Below are positions 8,701 to 17,057 of a stretch of DNA of 58,393 nt, piece after piece. Each line of letters begins with the position of its first letter. The first letter of the stretch is position 1. This DNA comes from Microbacterium sp. SZ1. GTDB lineage: Bacteria; Actinomycetota; Actinomycetes; Actinomycetales; Microbacteriaceae. The notes under the pieces are model-generated. The model saw only the letters and a program-made list of their open reading frames with translations. It made no database searches and was not told the DNA's origin. The stretch is taken from positions 1-58,393 of the forward strand of contig NZ_LPVV01000016.1 in the NCBI RefSeq assembly GCF_002362255.1, given 5' to 3'. Made by a program: the position numbers and the translations under genes.

Positions 8701-9168
8701 ATGAGCGGCCCGACCAAGCATCCGATGCTCGACGACATCTCCAAGCGCATCGTCGAACTCCTGCAGGAGGACGGGCGCCGTCCGTACGCCGAGATCGGCC
8801 GCGAGGTCGGCCTCAGCGAGGCCGCGGCCCGCCAGCGCGTGCAGCGCATGACCGAGGCGGGCATCATCCAGATCGTCGCCGTGACCGACCCCATGCAGCT
8901 CGGATTCCACCGCATGTCGATGATCGGCATCCGCGTCACCGGCGACCCGCGTGCCGTCGCCGAGAAGCTCACCGAGATCACCGAGCTCGCGTACGTCGTG
9001 GTGACCCTCGGCACCTTCGACATCCTCGTCGAGGCGGTGTGCGAGAGCGACGCCGACCTGCTCGACCTCATCGCCACCCGGATCCGCACCATCCCCGGCG
9101 TCATCCACACCGAGAGTCTGCTCTACGCAGGACTGTACAAAGACCTCTACAACTGGGGCACGCGCTGA
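8701..9168 (+). CDS. Lrp/AsnC family transcriptional regulator
   Basis: A 155-residue regulator: N-terminal helix-turn-helix (about residues 9-55, with YAEIGREVGLSEAAARQRV) and a C-terminal RAM ligand-binding domain (about 70-145). It sits between a divergent aldehyde dehydrogenase and a co-directional amine oxidase, so it probably controls amine/amino acid catabolism. The ATG at 8701 gives the normal family length; there is no strong Shine-Dalgarno motif. Confidence 0.9.
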   Translation: MSGPTKHPMLDDISKRIVELLQEDGRRPYAEIGREVGLSEAAARQRVQRMTEAGIIQIVAVTDPMQLGFHRMSMIGIRVTGDPRAVAEKLTEITELAYVVVTLGTFDILVEAVCESDADLLDLIATRIRTIPGVIHTESLLYAGLYKDLYNWGTR

Positions 9169-9214
9169 CCGCGTCGTCCCCACCATCCGCACGTCGATCC
9201 GCACCGGAGTGATC

Positions 9215-10621
9215 ATGGGAACCACCGTCTTCGAACGCCAGCGCCCCTCGGATGCCGTCGTCGACGCGTCCCTGCAGGATACGGCGATGAGCGTCTTCTG
9301 GCTCGACGACGTCGAGCGGCCGACGCACCCGCCGCTCACCGGGACCATGGCCGCCGACCTCGTCATCGTCGGCGGCGGCTACGCGGGCCTGTGGACCGCG
9401 GTGCGCGCGAAGGAGCGAGAGCCTGAGCGCCGCGTCGTGCTGCTCGAGGCGTCGCGCATCGCGTGGGCGGCGTCCGGTCGCAACGGCGGCTTCTGCGAGG
9501 CGAGCCTCACGCACGGCCACGAGAACGGCCTGACCCGGTGGCCGCACGAGATCGACCGGCTCGAGGAGCTCGGCCTCGAGAACCTCGACGGGATCGCTCA
9601 GACGGTCGAGCGGTACCGGATGGATGCCGAGTTCGAGCGCACCGGGGCGATCGCCCTGGCCGTCGAGCCGCATCAGGTTGAGTGGCTGCGCGCGGAGGAG
9701 GGCTTCCTCGATCGCGATGCCGTGCAGGCCGAGGTGCACTCCCCCACGTTCCTGGCCGGCGCCTGGGACCGGGACGCCACCGCCCTCGTGCATCCCGCGA
9801 AGCTCGGCCTCGAGCTCGCGCGGGTGGCCGCCGATCTCGGCGTCGAGATCTTCGAGCACTCGCTCGTGCGGAGCATCGAGGGCGACGGGTCGGGGCCGAT
9901 GACCGTCGTGACCCGTGACGGCGGCCGCGTGATCGCCGACGACGTCGCGCTCGCGACGAACGTCTTCCCGTCGCTGCTGAAGCGGAATCGCCTGATGACC
10001 GTTCCCGTGTACGACTATGTGCTCATGACCGAGCCGCTGAGCGACGAGCAGCTCGCATCGATCGGCTGGTCGAACCGTCAGGGCCTCGCCGACAGCGCGA
10101 ACCAGTTCCACTACTACCGGCTCACGGCCGACAACCGGATCCTGTTCGGCGGCTATGACGCGGTCTACCACTTCGGCGGCAAGGTGCGCGCCGAGTACGA
10201 GGACCGGATGGAGAGCCACCGCAAGCTCGCGTCGCACTTCTTCACGACGTTCCCGCAGCTCGAGGGGCTCCGCTTCACCCACCGCTGGGCCGGGGCGATC
10301 GACTCGTCGAGCCGGTTCTGCGCGTTCTTCGGCACCGCCCGCCGCGGACGCGTCGCCTATGCGACCGGCTTCACGGGGCTCGGAGTGGGTGCCGCCCGGT
10401 TCGCCGCCGACGTCATGCTCGACGAGCTGTCGGGCGAGAAGACGGAACGCACGGAACTGGCCATGGTCCGCGAGAAGCCCATCCCGTTCCCGCCGGAGCC
10501 CGTCGCCTCGATCGGCGTCAACCTCGTCCGGGCGGCGATGGACCGCGCCGATCACAACGAGGGACGGCGCAACCTCTTCCTCAGGACGCTCGACGCCGTC
10601 GGCATGGGATTCGACTCGTGA
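9215..10621 (+). CDS. FAD-dependent amine oxidoreductase, PuuB-like
   Basis: A 468-residue flavoprotein of the DAO superfamily. The dinucleotide-binding GGGYAG is at residues 53-58, and the SGRNGG motif at 87-92 is typical of gamma-glutamylputrescine oxidase PuuB and relatives. The ATG at 9215 is preferred to the GTG at 9209 because GGAG lies five bases before it. It follows the Lrp gene and overlaps the cupin gene. The neighbourhood suggests oxidation of putrescine or a derivative to the aldehyde used by the dehydrogenase at 7167-8600. No gamma-glutamylputrescine synthetase is in view, so the exact substrate is open. Confidence 0.85.
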   Translation: MGTTVFERQRPSDAVVDASLQDTAMSVFWLDDVERPTHPPLTGTMAADLVIVGGGYAGLWTAVRAKEREPERRVVLLEASRIAWAASGRNGGFCEASLTHGHENGLTRWPHEIDRLEELGLENLDGIAQTVERYRMDAEFERTGAIALAVEPHQVEWLRAEEGFLDRDAVQAEVHSPTFLAGAWDRDATALVHPAKLGLELARVAADLGVEIFEHSLVRSIEGDGSGPMTVVTRDGGRVIADDVALATNVFPSLLKRNRLMTVPVYDYVLMTEPLSDEQLASIGWSNRQGLADSANQFHYYRLTADNRILFGGYDAVYHFGGKVRAEYEDRMESHRKLASHFFTTFPQLEGLRFTHRWAGAIDSSSRFCAFFGTARRGRVAYATGFTGLGVGAARFAADVMLDELSGEKTERTELAMVREKPIPFPPEPVASIGVNLVRAAMDRADHNEGRRNLFLRTLDAVGMGFDS

Positions 10622-10965
10622 CGATGCTTCCGGCGGGGACGGGAGTGGATGCCGCGGCGCTGCCGCTCGCGCACGCGCCGCTTCCGGCATCCGATGTCGT
10701 GTCGGGGTCTCCGACCGCGGCGACCGTCGCCCTCGGGGAGATTCGCGGCGTCGAGGTCGGCGTGTGGGAGATGACGCCGGGCACGGCATGCGACAGGGAG
10801 GCGGACGAGGTGTTCGTCGTGATGTCCGGCCGCGCTCGCATCGCCTTCCTCGAGCCGGCGCTGCCGTCGATCGAGGTCGGACCGGGGTCGATCGTGCGCC
10901 TCGCGGAGGGCATGCGCACGGAGTGGACGGTCACCGAGACCCTCCGCAAGGTCTACGTCGCCTGA
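10618..10965 (+). CDS. Small cupin-domain protein
   Basis: A 115-residue single-domain cupin of the ureidoglycine-hydrolase-like (DUF861) type, with DEVFVVMSGRARI and PGSIVRL forming the barrel strands. The GTG start overlaps the stop of the preceding amine oxidase by four bases, so the two are co-translated. Such cupins often accompany amine oxidase genes; their role there is not established. It may bind or process an unstable product. Confidence 0.8.
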   Translation: MTMLPAGTGVDAAALPLAHAPLPASDVVSGSPTAATVALGEIRGVEVGVWEMTPGTACDREADEVFVVMSGRARIAFLEPALPSIEVGPGSIVRLAEGMRTEWTVTETLRKVYVA

Positions 10966-11018
10966 CGGTCGCGCACCCGCGTTCCCGGCGCGCGCGCCTC
11001 ACCGCCCTCCCCTCGCGT

Positions 11019-11075
11019 TGAGTTGGCACCTCCTGCCGCAATTCCTCGCGAATTCCCGCGTGAGGTGCCAACTCA
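11019..11075. repeat. Family A palindromic repeat, copy R1
   Basis: Perfect 14-base arms TGAGTTGGCACCTC and GAGGTGCCAACTCA enclose a 29-base middle with two AATTC-containing blocks around CTCGCG. It lies between the convergent cupin and nuclease-like genes, 20 bases past the stop of the latter, where it could end transcription from both sides. Confidence 0.85.
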
Positions 11076-11095
11076 GCGCCCCGGCGCGGGCGCTC

Positions 11096-12085
11096 CTAGG
11101 GTCGCCAGCCCCGACGCAGCAGCACCTCTCGCACGATGCGCGCGGCGACGGGCTCTGCGCCGCGAATATGCGCCGCAGTCAGCCGGACGACCTCGTACCC
11201 TTCGGCGACATAGGCGGCGTACTTCTCGATGTCACGATTCCACTGACGGCGCGAGGTGCGGTGATGGTCGCCTTCGATCTCGACGAGAACGCGGAAGTCC
11301 CGGTATGCGATCTCCGTGATGCCGAGAAGCCTGCCCCAGTCGTCGCGGATCTCGACGTCCAGCGACGATTCGGGCAGGCCTTCTTGCTCTGCGAGAAGGC
11401 GGAAGTCGGTCTCAAGCGGTGACGCGCTGCCGACGCGGATGAGAGGCAGCGCGGCGCGCATCCGCGCGATGCCGCGTCGGCGTCCGGCATCCGTCGCACG
11501 CTGCAAGTCGTCGATGGAGGCGAGGGCGCCACCAGGATGCCGGAACCCGCCTGGTCCGCGGGGCTCTCGCACGATCGCGTCGCCGATGCGGACCAGTTCG
11601 CGCACCGACATCTCGGCTGCGAGAAGCCCCCAGGTCGATGCCGGATCGGAAGCCCGCACCCCCTCGACCTCGACCACGGCGACGAGATCCTGCGACACCT
11701 GGCGACTTCGGATGCCGTGGCGGCGAGGTGCACGATGCGGAGACGGCACAGCGACCTCCAACGGGCCGGAGGGATCGACCGGCATACCCCAGAGCGCTGC
11801 CGCTGTGCGACCGGCGAAGAACGCATGCGCGACCATCAGGCGACCGTAGAGTCGCGCTCGGTCCCACAACTCCGCGCGCCGCGCGCGATCAGTGGCGAAC
11901 GGGTCGGCGTTGTCGTCACGGCCGTCGCCGCGCGAGGCACTGGCGGGCGTCACCAGGAGGCCACGATGCGGATGCGCGACGTCCCGAGCCCGCAGCCGCC
12001 CGGTGGACACTCCGGCGGCGCGGGCCTCCTCCCACGTGAAGACCGGACCCAGCGACGAAGGAAGCGGATTCGGATGCCGTGCCAT
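11096..12085 (-). CDS. Nuclease-like protein with DUF559/Vsr-type C-terminus and AbiEi-like N-terminus
   Basis: A 329-residue protein with no firm function. The N-terminal part (about residues 10-60, FTWEEARAAGVSTGRLRARDV...HRGL) resembles the AbiEi-antitoxin-like winged helix common in actinobacteria. The C-terminal 90 residues read EIRDDWGR...RVLVEIEGDHHRTSRRQWNRDIEKYAAY...VVRLTA, the pattern of DUF559/Vsr-like PD-(D/E)XK folds. I chose the ATG at 12085 (MARHPNPLPS) over an earlier one because the longer form adds a non-family tail. Three family A repeats flank it. No toxin partner is adjacent. Confidence 0.75.
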   Translation of the reverse strand: MARHPNPLPSSLGPVFTWEEARAAGVSTGRLRARDVAHPHRGLLVTPASASRGDGRDDNADPFATDRARRAELWDRARLYGRLMVAHAFFAGRTAAALWGMPVDPSGPLEVAVPSPHRAPRRHGIRSRQVSQDLVAVVEVEGVRASDPASTWGLLAAEMSVRELVRIGDAIVREPRGPGGFRHPGGALASIDDLQRATDAGRRRGIARMRAALPLIRVGSASPLETDFRLLAEQEGLPESSLDVEIRDDWGRLLGITEIAYRDFRVLVEIEGDHHRTSRRQWNRDIEKYAAYVAEGYEVVRLTAAHIRGAEPVAARIVREVLLRRGWRP

Positions 12086-12201
12086 CGCTCGAGTATCGCG
12101 GCCGCCAGCCCGGGCGAGCACCGGCGCGAGCGCCAGCGGACGGCATCCCGGGAAAATTCCCATCGGGCCGCGCCTGTGCAGGAGCGATGGTCAGTCGCTC
12201 A

Positions 12202-12257
12202 CTCGGCACCTTCTGCCGCAATTGCGCGAAAATTCCCACCTCAGGTGCCAACTGAAC
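12202..12257. repeat. Family A palindromic repeat, copy R2
   Basis: Same layout as R1 with weaker outer arms (CGGCACCT against AGGTGCCAACT). The middle reads GCAATTGCGCGAAAATTC. It and R3 form a tandem duplication: both are followed by the same GAACAGAGGGGAACGAGCAC. Confidence 0.75.
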
Positions 12258-12314
12258 AGAGGGGAACGAGCACCCGATCACGGCAACCTCGCGAGGGTAT
12301 CCGACCCGACCCGA

Positions 12315-12371
12315 CTCAGGTGGCACCTTCTGCCGCAATTGCGCGCGAATTCCCACCTCAGGTGCCAACTG
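12315..12371. repeat. Family A palindromic repeat, copy R3
   Basis: Nearly identical to R2, about 112 bases away. The similarity covers the palindrome and about 24 bases after it. A short CACCCGACGAG-type repeat then continues towards 12420. It lies about 85 bases past the carboxylesterase stop. Confidence 0.75.
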
Positions 12372-12454
12372 AACAGAGGGGAACGAGCACCCGACGAGCA
12401 CCCGACGTGCACCCGACCCCCCACCCAACGGGCGCGCCGCGCGCACCGAACCGG

Positions 12455-13924
12455 TCACACCCCCAGCGGGCGTACGGTCGCGTAGGCGTCAGCGACATCG
12501 CGGGTCTCGGTGTCGTACACGCGCACGATGCCGGCATCCCCTTCGTGCCGGGGCCAGCCCGGGTCGCCGTGCGTGACGAAGGCGACCGCTCCGGCGTGCA
12601 CCTCGTCGGCGAGCTTCTGCGGCGGGTTCGAGCCCGCGAGATTCTCGATGCGCGGGCCGTCGAGGCAGTCGAAGAGGAAGGGCACGTCGAGGCAGTGCTC
12701 CGCGAAGCCGAACCGTCCGGAGGGCCAGGAGAACCGGTACACCCAGGTCGGGGCGTCGCCGCGCGCGGAGGACACGCGGAGCACGCCGACCCGGAACATC
12801 CGGTCGGTCAGCACGCGACCGGCGAGCCGCGATTTCCCGAGACGCGCGACGTCGGCGTTGGCCGCGAGATAGTCCGCTCGCACCGCGCGCGGCAGCCCGA
12901 GCCGGTCGAGCACCACGTTCCGCGGCACCCAGCGCAGGGCCTTCGCCACCGCCCCACCGAACACCATGGTGAACTCGTCGTCGGTGGCGCCGAGCACGAG
13001 CGGCTTGTCGGCGCCGACACCGGCTCGCAGCGATTCGCGGGTCGGCCGCGTGATGAGGTCACCGTCGACAGCGGGGCCGAGCGGCAGCCCCTGGTCGACG
13101 AGGCCCGCGATCTCGCGGGGGTTCAGGTGCGTCGCGCGCTTCTGCAGCGCCAGCAGTCGCAGCTCACCGACACCCGAGAGTCCCGCGACCGTCGGGGCGA
13201 CGCCGGCCGAGGCGGCGAGCGCCCGACCGAACGTCTCGGAGCGGGATGCCGCGACATCCGTCAGCGCGGCCGACACCGCGTAGACGCCGTGGAACAGGTG
13301 CTGCGCTGCCTCCATCCCCAGCAGCGTGAGCACGGCCCCGCCGCCCGCGGACTGCCCGGCGATCGTCACGCGCCCGGGGTCCCCACCGAACGCGGCGATG
13401 TTCTGCTGCACCCACTCGAGCGCGAGCAGCCAGTCCCGCACCCCGCGGTTCGACGGCGCATCCTCGATCCAGCCGAAGCCCTCGAAGCCGAGGCGGTACG
13501 AGATCGTCACGGTCACGACGCCGTCGCGGTTGAAGTTCCGCCCGTCGTACCAGGGGCTCGCCGGAGAGCCGGTCGTGAAACCGCCGCCGTGGATCCAGAC
13601 GAGCACGGGCAGACCGGCGGCATCCGGGTCCGGGGTGAAGACGTTGACGTTGAGCGTCGATGATCCCTCGACGCTCGGCTCGGGGATGAGCGTGTCGCCC
13701 TGATCGCCGCGCTGCGCGGTCGCCCCGAACTCCAGCGCATCGCGCACGCCCTCCCAGGGTGTGTGCGGCACCGGGGCGGCGAACCGCAGATCGCCGACGG
13801 GCGGCTCCGCGAACGGGATGCCGAGGAACGCGGCCGACCTCGGCGTCCCTCGCCCTCCCGTGGTCGGGCGCCAGCGCCCGCGGACGCGCCCGGCGGCGGT
13901 GTCGACCTCGACGAATTCGCTCAT
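12455..13924 (-). CDS. Type-B carboxylesterase (para-nitrobenzyl esterase family)
   Basis: A 489-residue alpha/beta hydrolase of the carboxylesterase/lipase (COesterase) family. Landmarks in order: FLGIPFAEPPVGDLRF near the start, oxyanion-hole WIHGGGF near 110, nucleophile elbow GQSAGGG near 190, an acidic residue in GATDDEF, and the likely catalytic histidine in FVTHGDPGWP near the C-terminus. No signal peptide is seen, so it is probably cytoplasmic. The natural ester is unknown. It has its own gap on both sides and is not obviously part of an operon. Confidence 0.9.
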   Translation of the reverse strand: MSEFVEVDTAAGRVRGRWRPTTGGRGTPRSAAFLGIPFAEPPVGDLRFAAPVPHTPWEGVRDALEFGATAQRGDQGDTLIPEPSVEGSSTLNVNVFTPDPDAAGLPVLVWIHGGGFTTGSPASPWYDGRNFNRDGVVTVTISYRLGFEGFGWIEDAPSNRGVRDWLLALEWVQQNIAAFGGDPGRVTIAGQSAGGGAVLTLLGMEAAQHLFHGVYAVSAALTDVAASRSETFGRALAASAGVAPTVAGLSGVGELRLLALQKRATHLNPREIAGLVDQGLPLGPAVDGDLITRPTRESLRAGVGADKPLVLGATDDEFTMVFGGAVAKALRWVPRNVVLDRLGLPRAVRADYLAANADVARLGKSRLAGRVLTDRMFRVGVLRVSSARGDAPTWVYRFSWPSGRFGFAEHCLDVPFLFDCLDGPRIENLAGSNPPQKLADEVHAGAVAFVTHGDPGWPRHEGDAGIVRVYDTETRDVADAYATVRPLGV

Positions 13925-13952
13925 CCCCGCAGTCTGCCGGATGCGCAGGGGT

Positions 13953-14897
13953 TCAGCCGCGAACGACCTCGGCGTGCGGCATCCGCTCGGTCATGACCCG
14001 GATCGCCTCGGGGTTGTCGTCGACGAGCACGGCGTCGCGCCCGAGCGCCGAGGCGACCGCTCCCGTCGTGCCGCTGCCGGCAAAGAGATCGAGCACGCGG
14101 TCGCCGGGGCGGCTCGACGCCCGCACGATGCGGCGCAGGATGCCCTCGGGCTTCTGGGTCGGATACCCCGTCTTCTCCCGCCCGGTCGTGGGCACGATCG
14201 TGTGCCACCACACGTCGGTCGGCAGCTTGCCCCGCGCGGCCTTCTCGGCGGTCACGAGCCCGGGCGCCATGTACGGCTCGCGGTCGACGTCGTCGGAGTT
14301 GAACACGTACTCCCGAGGATTCTTCACGTACACGAGGATCGTGTCGTGCTTGGTCGGCCAGCGGCGACGCGACTTCGCCCCGTAGTCGTACGCCCAGATG
14401 AGCTCGTTGAGGAAGCAGTCGCGCCCGAAGACGGCATCCAGCATCACCTTGGCGTAGTGCGCCTCACGGTAGTCGAGGTGTAGGTAGAGCGTGCCGTCGT
14501 CGGCGAGCAGCCGCCACGCCTCCTCGAGCCGCGGCATGAGGAATGCGCCGTAGTCGTCGAAGCGGTCGTCGTAGGTGCGCAGCATCCCCCGCACCCGCTC
14601 GTACCGGTGGCCGTGGAATCCATGCCGCACCTCGGCCGAGCCCGCGGGCTGGCCGGTATCCCCGGCATCCCCCGCCGTCCCGGCATCCTCGGCCTGCTTC
14701 GCGTCCGGCGCCGTGCGCCGCGCGGTCACGATCTGCCGCTCCTGCGCCCGGCCGGTGTTGAACGGCGGGTCGAGGTAGACGAGCGTGAAGGATGCCGAGG
14801 GCAGTGTCGCGGCGACGGCGAGGTTGTCGCCCTGGATGACGGTGACGGATCCTCGTGCGGGCGCGGACCCGTCCGTCACGGAACCCGGTGCAGCCAC
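13953..14897 (-). CDS. Orphan beta-class DNA methyltransferase (N6-adenine or N4-cytosine)
   Basis: A 314-residue amino-methyltransferase. The catalytic motif DPPF is near the N-terminus (residues 43-46, in DPPFNTG) and the SAM-binding LDLFAGSGTTG is near the C-terminus, the beta-class order. A GTG start is used and overlaps the lipoate ligase gene by 22 bases. No restriction endonuclease or specificity subunit is adjacent, so it looks like an orphan enzyme. Between the two motifs, residues about 62-90 form an Ala/Gly/Asp-rich insert that reads as a low-complexity expansion containing GGCATCC words. The recognition site cannot be predicted. Confidence 0.87.
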   Translation of the reverse strand: MAAPGSVTDGSAPARGSVTVIQGDNLAVAATLPSASFTLVYLDPPFNTGRAQERQIVTARRTAPDAKQAEDAGTAGDAGDTGQPAGSAEVRHGFHGHRYERVRGMLRTYDDRFDDYGAFLMPRLEEAWRLLADDGTLYLHLDYREAHYAKVMLDAVFGRDCFLNELIWAYDYGAKSRRRWPTKHDTILVYVKNPREYVFNSDDVDREPYMAPGLVTAEKAARGKLPTDVWWHTIVPTTGREKTGYPTQKPEGILRRIVRASSRPGDRVLDLFAGSGTTGAVASALGRDAVLVDDNPEAIRVMTERMPHAEVVRG

Positions 14898-15925
14898 GCG
14901 TCGGTCGCGAACTTCGACTCGACCAGCGCCTCGGCATCGGCGTACTCGTCGGCCGTGATCGCGCCGTCCTCCGCGCCGGTGAGCGATCGGAACGTCTCGA
15001 TGAAGCGGTCGATGATCTCGGCGCGCTCGAGACCGGTCTGACTGCGCAGCGGGTCGACGCGCTTCGCCGCCGAGGTTGTGCCCTTGTCGCTGAGCTTCTC
15101 GCGGCCGATGCGCAGCACCTCGGTCATGGTCTGCCCGTCGATGTCGTACGACAGCGTGGCATGGTGCAGAACCCCGCCGTTGGCGAGACGCTTCTGCGCG
15201 GCCCCGCCGATCTTGCCCGAGGAGCTCGCGATGTCGTTGAGCGGCTGGTACACCGCGTCGATGCCGAGCGAGCGCAGCGCCTGCAGCACCCAGTCGTCGA
15301 GGAAGGCGTAGGAGTCGGCGAACGTCATGCCCTGCACGAGGGATGCCGGCACGTACAGCGAGTACGTGATGATCTGCCCCGCGGCCATGAGCATGGCGCC
15401 GCCGCCCGAGATGCGGCGCACGACGTCGAAGCCGTGGCGCTCCGCGCCCTGGGGGTCGACCTCATTGCGATACGACTGGAAGGAGCCGATCACGACCGCG
15501 GACTGGTCCCACTCCCAGATGCGCAGGGTGGGGCGCCGACGCCCCTCGCCGACGCGCGAGGTGAGCACCTCGTCGAGGGCCAGGTTCATGCGAGGCGACA
15601 CAGCCTTCTCGTGCACGATCTCCCAGTCGAAGTCGCGCCAGCCGGGGGCGGTGACGAGGGCGCGGCGCACGGCCGTGCCGACGGCCTCGGGGGTGAAGCC
15701 GAGCAGCTGCGCGCCCTCGGGAAGGGCGCTGCGCACGGCGGCCGCGATGGCCGTGGCGTCGGATTCGACCGGAAGACCTGTCACCGCCGCGTCGATGTCG
15801 GCGAGAGCGGTGTCGGGCTCGAGGAAGAAGTCCCCGGCGAGACGGAAACGGGCGATCCGACCGTCCTCCACATCGAGGTCGACGACGACGAGCTTGCCCC
15901 CTGGGACCTTGTATTCACCGTGCAC
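14876..15925 (-). CDS. Lipoate-protein ligase family protein with swapped domain order
   Basis: A 349-residue enzyme expected to attach lipoate (or octanoate) to lipoyl domains. The catalytic domain (about residues 95-330) carries RRISGGGAM and the lysine motif SSGKIGGAAQKR. The first 75 residues, including MHGEYKVPGGKLVVVDLDV, resemble the small accessory domain that is C-terminal in E. coli LplA, so the order is permuted. Biotin ligase-like relatives exist, but the motifs favour lipoate. It overlaps the methyltransferase gene downstream. Confidence 0.85.
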   Translation of the reverse strand: MHGEYKVPGGKLVVVDLDVEDGRIARFRLAGDFFLEPDTALADIDAAVTGLPVESDATAIAAAVRSALPEGAQLLGFTPEAVGTAVRRALVTAPGWRDFDWEIVHEKAVSPRMNLALDEVLTSRVGEGRRRPTLRIWEWDQSAVVIGSFQSYRNEVDPQGAERHGFDVVRRISGGGAMLMAAGQIITYSLYVPASLVQGMTFADSYAFLDDWVLQALRSLGIDAVYQPLNDIASSSGKIGGAAQKRLANGGVLHHATLSYDIDGQTMTEVLRIGREKLSDKGTTSAAKRVDPLRSQTGLERAEIIDRFIETFRSLTGAEDGAITADEYADAEALVESKFATDAWLHRVP

Positions 15926-15965
15926 GGTTCCAGCTTAAGGCGCTGACCGTCCGCCGTCGCGGTGC

Positions 15966-16703
15966 TCAGCGGCCGAAGACGACGACCCGCTCTCCCGCCC
16001 GGATCGGCAGCGACCAGCGGTTCCCGTCCGGCGGCTGCGGGCAGACGTACTGATCCGAGAACGCGCACGGCGGGAGGTAGGCGCGGTTGAAGTCGATGAC
16101 GGCCGAGCCGTCGGCATCCGGCTCGTCGATCGGGAGGAAGCGGAAGCGGTACGTCTCGATGCCGTTGGTCCCGTCGCCGAACACGGCCGTCAGGCCGCCC
16201 TGCGAGGACCTGGTCGCCGCGAGGGTCAGTCGGATGCCGTCGAGGGCGAAGTGCAGCCGGCCGGCGAGATCCTGCTCGTGAGTGGCGCCGTCGATGGCCC
16301 TGACCGTCACGGTCTCGCCAGGCGTCTGCTCGAATCGCGCCGCGACCCGCCAGCCCTCCCGCGGCGGATACGCGTCGATGCCGCTGAAGCGCTCGCGCTC
16401 GGGGCGCCGCGGGTTGAACACCCGAAGGGCGACTGCACCACGTCGATCGAACACGCGCAACTCGCGGTGACCGAGGCGCAGGGTCTGCGTGCCGGTCAGG
16501 GTCACGCTCGATCCCGCTGTGCCGAGGTCGCTGCCGCGGATGCCGCCGTCACCGGTGAGCGCCCACAGACCGGGCACCCCGTCGACCGCGGCCGGCTCGG
16601 TGATGAGCCAGTTGGTCGACTCCAGCGCCGCCGGGCCGTATTCGGCGCCGGCATAGCGCTCGCGCGCCTTCCGCCAGTCGCGCCAGTCCTCCTCGAAGCC
16701 CAC
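15966..16703 (-). CDS. DUF1684 domain protein
   Basis: A 245-residue protein of the DUF1684 family, common in actinobacteria and without a known biochemical function. The family signature is clear near the C-terminus: VIDFNRAYLPPCAFSDQYVC followed by PQPPDGNRW and a final AGERVV. The fold is predicted to be mostly beta. No signal peptide is seen. Its stop is 40 bases from the lipoate ligase start on the same strand, so co-transcription is possible. Confidence 0.85.
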   Translation of the reverse strand: MGFEEDWRDWRKARERYAGAEYGPAALESTNWLITEPAAVDGVPGLWALTGDGGIRGSDLGTAGSSVTLTGTQTLRLGHRELRVFDRRGAVALRVFNPRRPERERFSGIDAYPPREGWRVAARFEQTPGETVTVRAIDGATHEQDLAGRLHFALDGIRLTLAATRSSQGGLTAVFGDGTNGIETYRFRFLPIDEPDADGSAVIDFNRAYLPPCAFSDQYVCPQPPDGNRWSLPIRAGERVVVFGR

Positions 16704-16777
16704 TGCGCCCCTCCTCGCCGCCCTCGCCCCTCTCGTCCAGAATCTAGAGGGAGCGACGGATGCCGGGTGCGGCCGGC

Positions 16778-16843
16778 GTCACGCGGATTCACCCGCTGTC
16801 ACGCAGAGTCATGCGGGGTCACGCGGGGACACGCGGAGACGTG
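16778..16843. repeat. Degenerate GTCACGCGG tandem repeat
   Basis: About six units of 10-13 bases related to GTCACGCGGG follow one another (GTCACGCGG, TTCACCCGCT, GTCACGCAGA, GTCATGCGGG, GTCACGCGGG, ACACGCGGAG). The array is too diverged and too short-period to be a CRISPR. Confidence 0.6.
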
Positions 16844-16888
16844 CGCCGTGGGGTCGGCGCCTTTCCGCGGACCCTATCCTCGTCCGAG

Positions 16889-16937
16889 TTGGCACCTCGT
16901 GCGGGAATTCAGCGCGAATTCACGCAGCAGGTGCCAA
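16889..16937. repeat. Family A palindromic repeat, copy R4
   Basis: Arms TTGGCACCT and AGGTGCCAA. Inside, TGCGGGAATTC pairs with GAATTCACGCA with one mismatch around a five-base loop, so the transcript could form an almost continuous hairpin of about 20 base pairs. It is the cleanest example of the family's inner stem. Confidence 0.85.
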
Positions 16938-16958
16938 GTGAAGCCACCGTCGGCTCCC

Positions 16959-17000
16959 ACGCACACGCACACGCACCCGCACGCACGCACGCACCCACGC
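16959..17000. repeat. CACG/CAC simple repeat
   Basis: A run of CACACG and CACG units lies between repeats R4 and R5. It is low-complexity sequence with no recognised role. Confidence 0.7.
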
Positions 17001-17008
17001 TGACTCAG

Positions 17009-17057
17009 TTGGCACGTCCTGCGGGAATTCGGCGCAGATTGCCGCAAGAGGTGCCAC
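17009..17057. repeat. Family A palindromic repeat, copy R5
   Basis: Arms TTGGCACGTC and GAGGTGCCA with one internal mismatch; middle GCGGGAATTCGGCGCAGATTGC. It is more worn than R4. It lies 51 bases past the stop of the alpha/beta hydrolase gene. Confidence 0.8.

Larger units (their letters stand above)
12086..12454. other. Gene-free stretch holding two family A repeats
   Basis: These 369 bases lie between the carboxylesterase stop and the start of the nuclease-like gene, both on the minus strand. They hold repeats R2 and R3 and the sequence copied along with them. The part before 12202 should carry the promoter of the nuclease-like gene; I see no convincing box there. Confidence 0.6.

Noticed and set aside
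11019..12371. Family A repeats as the ends of an IS or transposon around the nuclease-like gene
   Set aside because: The copies are direct and not inverted relative to each other, no transposase is present, no target-site duplication was seen, and further copies stand alone far away.
16778..16843. GTCACGCGG repeats as a CRISPR or protein-binding array
   Set aside because: The period is only 10-13 bases, units are diverged, and no spacers of constant length exist.
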